The notes beneath the pieces are model-generated. The model was not told the DNA's origin, did no database searches, and saw only the letters and a list, made by a program, of their open reading frames with translations. Both the position numbers and the translations under genes were made by a program. A stretch of 64,000 nucleotides of DNA from Clavelina lepadiformis (taxonomy: Eukaryota; Chordata; Ascidiacea; Aplousobranchia; Clavelinidae): the NCBI RefSeq assembly GCF_947623445.1, contig NC_135247.1:3288501-3352500 (forward strand). The letters are read 5' to 3'. This document shows, in pieces, positions 35,233 through 45,622 of the stretch. How positions within the stretch are numbered: position 1 is the first letter of the stretch; each line of letters begins with the position of its first letter.

Positions 35233-36942
35233 ATGAGTGACACAAGCTTAGGTTGTGTAAAGCTGTATTACAGCTTTCCGTTTTAAGTTTTCCATTATAT
35301 GTTTTACAGGAGGATCGGCGTTACGGGGTAGAGTAGCAGTGGTAACTGGTGCCTCTAGTGGAATTGGGAGATCAATTGCGCTGTTCCTGACAAAAGAAGG
35401 AGCAAAGGTCTGTGTATTTACAGATACATGCACAAATTAGTCGCATCTATTTCAACATTTCATGTACATAATCAATAAATTGTTGTACAAAATTTTTGAA
35501 ATTTAAACCATTTTGTCCAACATCCACAATGCTCAAGTAATAATGTGTTTCTTTGTTCTTGATGACCCGATTCTTTCCCTCTCGCTGATTGTTGCCTACT
35601 TACCCAACTGTGCAGGTCTGCATCGCTGCAAGAAGCCTTGACAAACTAGAAAAATTGAAACAAGAAATTAATAAAGATGGAGGTGATGTCACTGTTTTTC
35701 AATGTGATGTCACTGTCCGTGGTCAGGTAATTAAGTATTTGAAGTTTGAATTAATTATTATCACTTGTGAAATGTATTTCATTAATATGTTGAATTTTAT
35801 CATTAACTTAATAAAGTAAATTCTTTTTTAACTTTTTGTAAAGATAACGATGTATATGTTATTGTTTTTTTCTATTCAGTATGTAATTGCACTTCAGTTT
35901 TTTCCAGGTAATGAACCTAGTGCAACATGCTGAGAATCTTTGGGGTGCTGTTGACATATTAGTCAATAGCGCTGGGGTTATGTATTACACCCATATGAGC
36001 AATGTTATGATGGATGATTGGGACAGCATGATAGATATAAACTGCAAAGGAGTCACAAATAGTGTTGGAGCTGCAATTCCTGGAATGATCAAACGGAATC
36101 GAGGCCATATTGTCAACATTTCATCTGATGCTGGACTTAGAGTGAGTCTGTCTTGTGTCAAGTTGTAATTCAGTATTTGAAAGTTATGGTCAAGCTAAAA
36201 CATTAATTGTTCAGTTGAGTCAGAAGTTATTGTAACTAAGTTGAGACAAGAAGTTCTATTTGTTTTAATGTTGTAAATAATAAAATGTTATATGCGAAAA
36301 TGTATCTTTGAATGGCTTGTTTCATTTCAAGGGTTTTCCTGGCCTGGCTGTTTATTCTGGCACAAAATTTTTCGTGGAAGGTTTCTCGCAAGCCCTTCGT
36401 CATGAGATGGTTGACAAGGGGATAAAAGTGACTTGCATCCAGCCTGGAGATGTAAAAACCAACCTTTTAAGTGTCACCAAAGATGAAGATGTGAGTAAAT
36501 GAAAAATTTAGCTTTAATTTCGTTTGAAGTTTCATATCGGCTTTCGAGATGCATTTGCGCTATTGAAAAAGTAATGCAATGTAATGGTCAAATGTTCAGT
36601 AAAAATTGCTCTGAGCAAGGTGCTGTACTTCACATTATAATTATTAATTGTTACCTAGTAATTTTATGGGTTGTTTATAAGTGAAGTTGTTGGTGAATAC
36701 GATTTTTCTCAAATTTGAAGGTAAATAACTTCACAAACATTGCACAGCATTAAAAACGTTGCTAAATTTTGATTTTAACCCTGTTGATTGTGCAACAGGC
36801 TCGCAAGCAGTATGATGGCAGTACCAGTTGCAAGATACTTGATCCTGAGGATGTAGCGAGAGCAGTTGTGTACATTCTGTCTCAACCTGATTATGTTGCT
36901 ATCAACCAACTTTTAATTGAACCTAAAGAAGCCCCCATTTGA
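35233..36942 (+). CDS. Short-chain dehydrogenase/reductase (classical SDR)
   Basis: Exons 35310-35407, 35616-35726, 35908-36141, 36332-36490 and 36799-36942 are secure. The best first exon is 35233-35251 (MSDTSLG, donor TTAG|GTTGTG, intron 58 nt), giving 254 residues, the normal SDR size. The protein has the nucleotide-binding motif TGASSGIG, an Arg after the second strand ([10 protein letters not shown]) that favours NADP(H), NSAG in place of NNAG, NISSDAG with the catalytic Ser and YSGTK with catalytic Tyr/Lys. The end [17 protein letters not shown] is typical of YdfG-type SDRs. It should be a soluble NADP(H)-dependent oxidoreductase; the substrate cannot be inferred. An alternative 5' exon, the zinc-finger ORF at 32729-33014, is also in phase. 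Confidence 0.88.
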
Positions 36943-38040
36943 GAAGCTACTTTCTGCGTTGGAAATCGTTTGATGTGTTTGTGCAATGGAATGTTTTTAC
37001 TTGTAATTTTATGCGGTGGATTTTGTTTTTTCAATAGTGCATTTTCCGTAGACAATTTTTTTTTTGTTTGAGTTATGTTTTTTATTTTCTTATTTCTAAT
37101 GCTGAAGTAATTCCAAACATCTACTAATAATATTAACTTTACAATTTTAGCAATATCTTCTATCAAATACAAATAGTGTTTTCCACATCTAACTCAAACT
37201 TTCCAAATGCCCTTTAGATATCAGGATTTATTGACAATTTTTAATTTTTTCTTAGTGTTCTTTTAGCGGAATTACTGTGGTATAAATTTGTATACGCATT
37301 TCTTTTTAACCATACTTGCAGCTCGTGTGATTCTTTCCTCTAAGGTTGTATGACATGGTCACTAAAGTTTACAGTATACTTGCATGTGTTTCTTTTGGTA
37401 GTGTTTTGCACTCCGTTGTCACTACGAAAAATCAGTATCCAGTAAATATAGTTTCGGTTCAATCTAGCGAGCCTGTTTTATCTTTTGTCTATTCATACTG
37501 CTTTATAGGCGGCGCAATCAATTTTCTAGCAAATACTGTGTAGTAAAAAGTGTGGTTTTTTGCATTTTAATTTTTCCAATTTACCAAATATAGTTAAGCT
37601 TCCATGTAAAAAGTTTAATTGCCATACTTCAGCGTTGATACTGACATCGAACTACGAAATAATAATTTTCCTTCTATACCAAATGTTACTCGTGAAAATT
37701 AGTCAATACTAATTTAACTAATGTATTGCTTAGTCAAAATTGCAGGCCCAGAAAAATGGTCGTTCAAAACAGCTGACATACCAGGCGCGTGAAAAGATAC
37801 GTCTTGCTCACTAGACAATTTACTTATCCTAAGAATCACAGTCGTCGTGATATGTGGTTGATTGAAGCCAGACATTTGCATCAATGGGTATTTTTCAAAT
37901 GAGTCGTTTTGTGTATTACGTACAGTGCTTTATCACTTGACTAAAAATGGAAAGCGCCCAATTTCTTAGCAGGAAATGAAAACAGAGGAACTCCCACCGG
38001 AAGTATAACTGCCGTGACCTCAGGTGATGAAGGGAAAACA
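36943..38040. other. 3' UTR and intergenic DNA
   Basis: T-rich sequence after the SDR stop, then no recognisable gene. An ORF at 37346-37543 is hydrophobic but unrecognised. Confidence 0.45.
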
Positions 38041-38660
38041 CCTAGTTTCAGGAGAAGTCCTAGAAATAGAAAAAACCCTTAAGTTCTGGACAAATCATAA
38101 ATATAGGGAAAGTCCTAATTTGTAGACATTTCCTAAATATAGGGAAAGTCCCCAATTGCTAAACAAATCCTAAAAGTAGGGGAATCACCTAAATTCAAGA
38201 AAATTCCTAAAAATGGGGAAGTCCCCTAATTTTTAGACAATTCCTAAAAGTAGGGGAATCACCTAAATTCAAGACATTTCCTAAAAATAGGGAAATCCCC
38301 TAAATTTTAGATAATTCCTAAAAGTAGGGGAATCACCTAACTTCAAGAGAATTCCTAAAAATGGGGAAATCCCCTAATTTTTAGACAAGTCGTAAAAGTA
38401 GCGGAATCACCTAACTTCAAGAGAATTCCTAAAAAATGGGGAAATCCCCTAATTTTTAGACAAGTCCTAAAAGTAGGGGAATCACCTAATCTCAAGACAG
38501 TTCCTAAAAAATGGGGAAATCCCCTAATTACTAAACAAGTCCTAAATATAGGGAAAGGCCCCAATTTCTAGATAAGCCTAAAAGTAGGGGAATAACCTAA
38601 ATTCTAGACAAGTCCTAAAATAGGAAAAGAAAAGCACCTAATTTCAAGACAAGTCTTCGA
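38041..38660. repeat. Minisatellite, alternating ~37-bp half-units
   Basis: Some sixteen degenerate half-units alternate: one type reads CCTAAAARTAGGGGAATCAC, the other CCTAAAAATGGGGAAATCCC, each followed by a TTMTAGACAARTY-like tail. The middle is most regular (38160-38520) and the edges decay. It lies about 130 bp from the 5' LTR of the element at 38790. Confidence 0.85.
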
Positions 38661-38789
38661 AATATAAAAACTCTCGTGGAGAATCTCAATTGATACCGTG
38701 ACAGCAGTAAGAAATATCGTTCAGAAACTACCTACCATGATATTTGTTCAAGTGTATAGGTATTTAAATCATATTCAGGTGAACAGGTA

Positions 38790-39296
38790 TGACAAATTTT
38801 ATATTTCGCTTGTGCACTACTTGTGTGAAGTATTACACAAGGAACATATCTGTCATAACGACCGCATATGCTGGCGGTAATTGTTTGAATATGAGCGAGG
38901 ACGATTGATGGTTGATAACTTGTTTTACTTCTGCTTCGATGGATGAGTTCTCATTTCTCAAATTTGCGTGACTATGCTGTTAGTTGCTTGATTCTGTCTA
39001 TACAAATTACTAAATCATAAAGTTCCCATTTTATTTATTATAACACAAAGGCTTTTGCCTTCGGGCAAATCTTGCTGAATGTTACATAGCGCTGTAGTAA
39101 CCAGTGAAATCGATCACGTAAAAAGGAAAGACGGTAAACATTACAACGGTATTTATATGTGGCAAATCAGTTCAAGCGAGGAAATTATCTGACGTCATTA
39201 AGGAAAACTCAAGTCTGGTAAACACTGAATTACAGGATTCCAAATTAAATTCCAAACATCTCAAAACAACTCGTGAGTCGTGACGTAATCGTCACA
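38790..39296. repeat. 5' LTR-like repeat
   Basis: Direct repeat paired with 39944-40448; TG...CA ends. Confidence 0.85.
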
Positions 39297-39943
39297 TAGC
39301 CTTCCTACCCAGAGTAAAGCTTGCCTGAAATGAAATTGAAGGCAACCTTTACTCGACAAAATTATGTCTCTGATATAATATTCATCACAGTTATTAAAAC
39401 AAGAATTTGGTACAGTACAATGACAGAGTTCGGTAAATATAACAAATATCGATACACCGTTTCACTTGAAATACAAAACATGAGACATAAGCTTACAGAA
39501 GTGTCGCATTTCCCTTGCGTGTCGAAGGTAAAAAATGAGCGATCACGTCTGCGTGTGTCGTTCCGCGGCTGTAGCAAGCCTTGTTCGCGGTAGAGAGATG
39601 CAGTTTGTTGCGATGTCCAGTGGACTTTGTTTCTTGATGCGTAAAAAATATATACAACAGTTTGCTCATGCTCTTGGAAATGTATAACACGTTAGTTAGG
39701 CGATCAAAACTTCATCACATCAACCAGGCATCAATGCCATTAGTTCTGTTGTTTCCGAATTAGTCTGGTTGCTAAGATTGTAGATGGAATGTCTTGAAAA
39801 CTTCCTCGTTGACTAGTGTTCGTAGTTGGCTGATCTTGCTGTTGAAACTTGGTCATCAAAACTTCATAAATAGCTGGTAACATTCTTTCTCGCTCAATAT
39901 GCAACTAACTCAGCAATTTCGAACTACTCGGGGCACCAATTTA

Positions 39944-40448
39944 TGACATTTAATAATTCGCTTGTGTACTACTCGTGTGAGGTATTACACAAGGAACTTA
40001 TCTGTCATAAAGTCCGTATTTGCTGGCGGTAATTGTTTGAATATGAGCGAGGACGATTGATGGTTGATAACTTGTTTTACTTCTGCTTCGATGGATGAGT
40101 TCTCATTTCTCAAATTTGCGTGACTATGCTGTTAGTTGCTTGATTCTGTCTATACAAATTACTAAATCATAAAGTTCCCATTTTATTTATTATAACACAA
40201 AGGCTTTTGCCTTCGGGCAAATCTTGCTGAATGTTACATAGCGCTGTAGTAACCAGTGAAATCGATCACGTAAAAAGGAAAGACGGTAAACATTACAACG
40301 GTATTTATATGTGGCAAATCAGTTCAAGCGAGGAAATTATCTGACGTCATTAAGGAAAACTCAAGTCTGGTAAACACTGAATTACAGGATTCCAAATTAA
40401 ATTCCAAACATCTCAAAACAACTCGTGAGTCGTGACGTAATCGTCACA
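39944..40448. repeat. 3' LTR-like repeat
   Basis: Direct repeat paired with 38790-39296; differences are confined mostly to its first ~90 bp. Confidence 0.85.
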
Positions 40449-40857
40449 CAGGTATGTAAGTTAGCCTTTGTGTGGTTTTCAATTGTCAGACAACTTGTAA
40501 AAGTTGGATATATAATTTCATCTGATTCAGCCTTGTGTTCTAGAAAAACAATTAACTTGATGAGCAGTTTAGCTGACCACTTTTTATCAAGCTAGCAGAT
40601 TTTGTCTGCCAGGAAGATTTTGCTAGGATGATGCAGGTAGTAAAACCTCAAAGAACTAAAATCAAATTACCTATTCTCTTAACTTAACCACTTATACCTT
40701 TAACATCAGGCTGCATTACAAATAACTTATATTATGATATAATCACTTCGAAATTAGGCTAATATTCACTATTCTGCTCTTAAATATGTGTGGCGCTATG
40801 TGTAGCAGGATATAGACTACCTTTTCAATGCAAACTAAATGCTTGAGAATCTGTTAT

Positions 40858-40901
40858 GTTTATTGAGCGCCCTTAACGGTGTAAGGACACGTTCAATAAA
40901 C
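40858..40901. other. Stem-loop
   Basis: GTTTATTGA pairs with TCAATAAAC (9 bp), GCG with CGT, and CCTTA with TAAGG around an ACGGTG loop. It is short for a pre-miRNA; function unknown. Confidence 0.4.
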
Positions 40902-41121
40902 AGAAAAAATAAAAATAAAACGAAAAAAATGATATCGTTGACAGTTCGAAAAGGACACAAAGTACTTCGTGAAACACATTTTAAACAGCAAAGAAAACAA
41001 ATTATTTCTGAAAACAAATGATCTGAAACACGTTCAAATTTAAGTAGACACGAAAACTCGAGATATCAGCAACACATAATGCTGTATGTCTTTTAGTTCG
41101 CATACTGGAACTAGTAATTTG

Positions 41122-41319
41122 TCGGTATGTAGTACACTTTTCAATTCAATTTACAGTAAGATAAGTTCTGTTTTGTTTGGTTTGGAGGTAACATGGCAGC
41201 AATCAAATCTATGTATATGTAAATCGGTATGTAGTACACTTTTCAATTCAATTTACAGTAAGTTAAGTTGTTTTGTTTGGTTTGTAGGTAACATGGCAGC
41301 AATCAAATCTATGTGTATG
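41122..41319. repeat. Local tandem duplication, ~100-bp unit
   Basis: Two adjacent copies beginning TCGGTATGTAGTACACTTTT (41122 and 41224) and ending near ATCAAATCTATGTRTATG, differing by a few bases. Confidence 0.85.
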
Positions 41320-41734
41320 ATATCTATCTCTAACACATTGGATCGAGAACTCGGTGCAATGACATCTTATATAAGCTACATTACAGTTTGTGCAAAAGAC
41401 GGGTTTGTCAAAATCTGGAATCGTTTCTTCCTTTTCGTTAGCACTTCTTCGAAATGTAAGGAATTCACTGCATGCGCATCATACGTTCACAGTTTCGTGA
41501 TTTCGTCTAGCGGAAAATGGGAAAAGTCCCGTTGGGTCCGAAAGTTGTTACTTCGTTGTGTTGCAAGTTTTTCCTGGCTTTCGCTGGATTCCTCGCTTAT
41601 GACCTCCCTTTTGCCCCATTGGCTCTTTTTCAGCTCCAACTGTTGCTCGTTTGGGTCGTAGTTTACACTTTACACTATCCTTCAATAGAGTCGGCGCTGC
41701 TGGTGGATTTCTTTCAAAATTTTTGGTTCTTTTC

Positions 41735-42475
41735 TCAGGTTCGAGGAGCGCCTGCTGCGGGTATTGTTTCGGCAGAGTTCGTTGTCGCTTTGTAACTCTC
41801 TTTGGTAGGATGTGTTAATTCTTTCTCGTCTAGGTCCGATTGCTCTGTGGTACTTGCAGGAGATTCTTTTACATCTGGATTGTCGGTGTCTGACTTTGAT
41901 CGATAAGAGCATTCTCTGTACTTATGTCCTTGTTCCGTGCAGAGAGAGCAGGTTTGGATTTGGCCGTCGTAGCTCACGGCACATCCCATCTTTCTCAAGT
42001 ATAAGTACGATGGTAGTTGATGGTCCTTCATCTGTCCTTTTGTTACTTTATATATTCTTCTACCATCTTTTATGCCGTGTTTGTCAAAACCTAGCTGGGC
42101 TGGGCCTCGGATACCGAACTTTGCAAAAATTTTGTCAAGGTGTTTTTGGGGATAGTCGATAGGCACCCATCGTATTGTAAGGTTCGTTCTGTCGTCGCCG
42201 TGAGCAGTCGCATGCTTCACTTCCGGCCTCATTTCAAGTATGTCTGCAATCCGTATAGCGTTCTTCTTACTGTCTAAAGTGATGTTGATAATATTTCCTG
42301 GTTTCTGGATAATGCCCTCGATAATACTTAACGGTATCGCAGTTTCTCTCAGCAATGAGTAGACTTTCTTTGAGCATTTGAAATGTTACCTCCCGGTGAT
42401 TGCTGTAGTCTATGGCGAGGTCTTTGTTCCATTGTCTTTTAACTTTGTCAGCATACGTGATGGGTTTTGCCATTT
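41735..42475 (-). mobile_element. Retroelement ORF1/gag-like fossil with zinc knuckle
   Basis: Minus-strand coding potential shows a start-like MAKPITYADKVKRQW, a central basic region and a CCHC zinc knuckle CSLCTEQGHKYREC followed by a Ser/Thr/Glu-rich end. This is the layout of LINE ORF1 or retrotransposon gag proteins. No reverse transcriptase is attached on either side. The coding sequence is no longer continuous, so it is a broken fossil; whether LINE or LTR cannot be settled here. Confidence 0.65.
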
Positions 42476-44463
42476 TCACATATGTTTCTTTTAGCCTTAA
42501 AACTTCGTCTAGTTTCTCTATAAACTCCGGACATGATCTGTTTTTGCTTTTGCGGATAAAAACTACGAAAGCATCACTATGCAGTGCTTGCACAACGAAG
42601 CATTCCAGCACAAAAAAAGGAGCATCTGATATTGTGGCTGCCAGCTGGTAGGCAAATAAATGCATTTAATACAATCATGAATCAGACACAGCCTATAGGC
42701 TTTCATTTTATTTTTCGTCTTCAATGCCGGGGACAAATAATGTGCTGGCGCCGGGGTGGCAAATATAACAGTAGCCGAAATGACAATAATTTCCATAAAT
42801 TGGACGGACAAATACGACAAGGCCTTGAAGACTCATAAAGTCATAAACTTTATATCATAGGTAATGTATCCATTCGTGCACTTTTGCACATACTTGAACC
42901 ATGGGAAAAATGGATTGGATTTTCCTCCAAGCGACTTACATTACATTTCCTTCTTCATTTTCCTATGACCTACCACGACGTGCACTTAAGTAACTCAAAG
43001 TTCACCATAATGAAATACCCAAATACCCTTCGTAAATATAGTTCGAGAAAGCGAAGCATGTTTTTGTTTTGCCCAATGCAGTAAGATGTTTCGCGATGTG
43101 AAAATATGTTTTGGGATGTTACAATATATTATTTGTAACGGTTCGTAGTGCCATCAAAATATTTTCAACGACCAACGGTTTAAGAAAATGTATTGCAGTA
43201 GGCAAAACTATTGTTTGAACAATGAAAATATTTTGTTGTTTTGTAAAAAAATAGATGAACCGCAAAATTGTTTTAGGCCTTTAAAATGCAATTTTCGGTT
43301 TCTTTGAAATACTTTTTCAATGAAAAAGAATTTAGGCAAGCCGAAGATTTACCGTACTTCGAAAATATATTCGAAATATATTTGTTGAGGCAATGAAATT
43401 TTTGGCGATGTGAAAATATATTTCACAAAATATGGGATGTTACAAAATATTATTTTTAGCGGTTCCTATTGCTATTAAAATATTTTCCACGACCAAACTT
43501 TTTTTTGTAAAAGTAATGCAAATATTTTAATGAAAAATGTGATAGATGTAAGAAATATATTTGGAATAACAAAATATTTACAAAAAGGAAAAGTATCTTT
43601 TGATTGATGAAACTATTTTGTAGTATTTTAAATAAAAGTAGATGAACCGCAAAATTATTTAATTTATAATTGTCGGTTTAATTAGAAAATTTTGCCCAAA
43701 AATAATTTGGTGAAATGAAGGAGCCACCGTTAAACCCAGTATCAACTGTTTTATTGTTTGTTGTAGCCTATAACTCAGCAGACATATCAAAAAAGTCCAC
43801 ATTAAGATCTAGATTTTATCCTTTTAGCCAATGCAATATTTGCCATATCCACTACTAAATATTCTTCATGATTCTATAAAACGTTTCATTAGACCCAATT
43901 TAACGTCAACTTTCTAATTTTGGTGGATGTTTTGTTATAGTTTCTTTGGATCCAGAGAAGTTAATGTTTTGTGGTTTAATGGAAGTTATTGGTGTAAATT
44001 ACTTATTACCCTCAGATATAAAAAAATACATTTAATTTACAAATAGGCCTATGTACGAAAATTATTGTTAAACGTTAGTTGGTACCAAAATGTGGTTCCT
44101 AACAAATCTATTTCAATAAATGTTGAGTGCTGTTTAAGCTTATAGTAAATTAAAATACCAGGATATAGGATAGCACGGTTGGGTTAACTTTCAATTCCTC
44201 TACACAAGCTTTTGCAAGCATCAGCTTCCTTAATCAGGTGTACTGAGTGATCAGTAAATCTTGAGTTAGTGATTCTAAATATGTGACATATGGCAAGTTC
44301 GATGGCACCAAGGTACAAGTGTTTGAACGCAGTATTTTTTGAACTGTCGAGACAAAGAATAGAATAAAACAGTCAAAAACCAAATATCTCTTACAATCTT
44401 TAAGTAATATATCAAGTGATCTTGCTCTATTTCCATACAAATCTATTGCCTCACATAGTAGTA
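42476..44463. other. Gene-free, repeat-bearing interval
   Basis: Contains the direct repeat at 43084-43690 and otherwise AT-rich DNA with no recognised gene. Confidence 0.5.
43084..43690. repeat. Diverged ~290-bp direct repeat
   Basis: Copies at about 43084-43310 and 43400-43690 share GCGATGTGAAAATATRTTT, GGGATGTTAC, CGACCAA and TAGATGAACCGCAAAATT in the same order. Many AATATTTT motifs fall within both. Confidence 0.7.
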
Positions 44464-44709
44464 TTATAATTCATCCCTTATCTTGTTTAAGAGGGTATAT
44501 CTGTGTTCACTCGGTTTCATTTGAACAAAAATAGACTTGATAGTTGAGCTGGGTAACTCTTCCATTTTTTGGCTGGTCGATTTTACTTCCTTTGAACTCT
44601 TGGTCGGCACTTCTGACAGTATCATTTTCTTGGCATTTGTTGTCTCAGATAAGGGTTTGCCTGGATTTATTTTCTTTGCATCGATCTTTTCGGTTATTCT
44701 AGTTGGTGT
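44464..44709 (-). CDS. Second ERp44-type terminal exon ending in RDEL
   Basis: After an acceptor (AACATTTACAG at 44710-44720) an open frame of 82 codons runs to a TAA at 44464-44466. The first 55 residues are Lys/Ser/Thr-rich; the end reads KPSEHRYTLLNKIRDEL. The true last exon of ERp44, 0.9 kb upstream at 45623-45781, ends KPSEHRYTVIRNRDEL. Both exons start in phase 0, so either could be joined to the exon ending at 45937. It is therefore an alternative terminal exon or the remnant of an ERp44 copy. The intact frame, splice site and ER-retrieval signal argue for use. No other ERp44-like exons were seen around it. Confidence 0.7.
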   Translation of the reverse strand, partial: TPTRITEKIDAKKINPGKPLSETTNAKKMILSEVPTKSSKEVKSTSQKMEELPSSTIKSIFVQMKPSEHRYTLLNKIRDEL

Positions 44710-45622
44710 CTGTAAATGTTGTAAAATTAGATACAGAAGTTATACCTATCAACCCTAAACATTTAAACAATTTAAAACACCAGTTCTATACAATATACAT
44801 TGCATACAATAGAATAGGTCCACAATAAACACGCACAAGCAGTAAGAACGAGTTTCACAACTTCATGTTTATAGTTATCACATGTGGTAATGAGATTGAA
44901 CGTATATAGCTTACATTCTTTAATTCAGCTCGATTGTTACCATCAGTAACTCTTGGTGATGGTACATGATATCCAATTAACTGTGAATGTAATTGCAGCG
45001 ATGTTATAAGCAACATGATAAAAATCCAAAGCCGTTGTTCTTAACATACAACACAATGTTTGCCTTTATTTTTTTTGATTAAGGCGAGTCATTTTTATTG
45101 CATAAATAATAATGAATTAATCCATGCTTGGTGATGTTTAGTTCCTCATTAGCCTAACTTCGACTGCGGCATCTCTTCAACCATATAAACAAGCATGCAC
45201 AAGATGCAATTGAGGCAAGGAACAAATTTTTATTTTCGGGATCGGAAAAAACATAATTATTGACTCTACATCAGCACGCAGTTTCATTAGGCAGATCAAC
45301 GCGATGTCCTAAAAAACTTATGCAAAAACATTCTAATTGGACTACAACAAACTAACACATAGCACATATACATAAATATCTTCAACTGTTCTTTCTATAC
45401 TGTAGTACTTTACTTGCAACACGTTGTTACAATGTGACAATGGTTAACTGATAATCTCCTATCAAAAAAGACAAATGCCACAGCTTCAACTAAAACCCAG
45501 TTAAAAAAACAAGAATCTTTTTTTGTGTTCATGTCATCATTCACCGAGTATTAAAATGTTTATCTTCATATTCAGAATTTGCATAAATATAAAGTTTTTT
45601 TTTGCTCATTGTTGATGTTCTG
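44710..45622. other. ERp44 3' UTR / intron to alternative exon
   Basis: AT-rich; a minus-strand AATAAA-type signal (TTTTTATTT on plus) lies near 45221-45229, which could end the upstream isoform. Confidence 0.4.

Larger units (their letters stand above)
38790..40448. mobile_element. Short LTR retrotransposon-like element (non-autonomous)
   Basis: Two direct repeats of about 506 bp (38790-39296, 39944-40448), each beginning TGACA and ending GTCACA, enclose 647 bp. The 6-bp sequence CAGGTA directly precedes the first (38784-38789) and directly follows the second (40449-40454), a target-site duplication. The internal part has no recognisable gag or pol, so this is a TRIM/LARD-like or internally reduced element. 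The LTRs are almost identical over their last 420 bp, which suggests recent insertion. Structurally it looks complete at the ends; family unknown. Confidence 0.85.

Noticed and set aside
38355-38564. 69-aa ORF with repeated RGFPHFLG
   Set aside because: It is a translation of the minisatellite, not a protein repeat.
41086-41661. 191-aa plus-strand ORF
   Set aside because: It spans the local tandem duplication and low-complexity sequence and matches no family; composition is not gene-like.
41812-42162. 116-aa plus-strand ORF
   Set aside because: It is antisense to the zinc-knuckle retroelement fossil.
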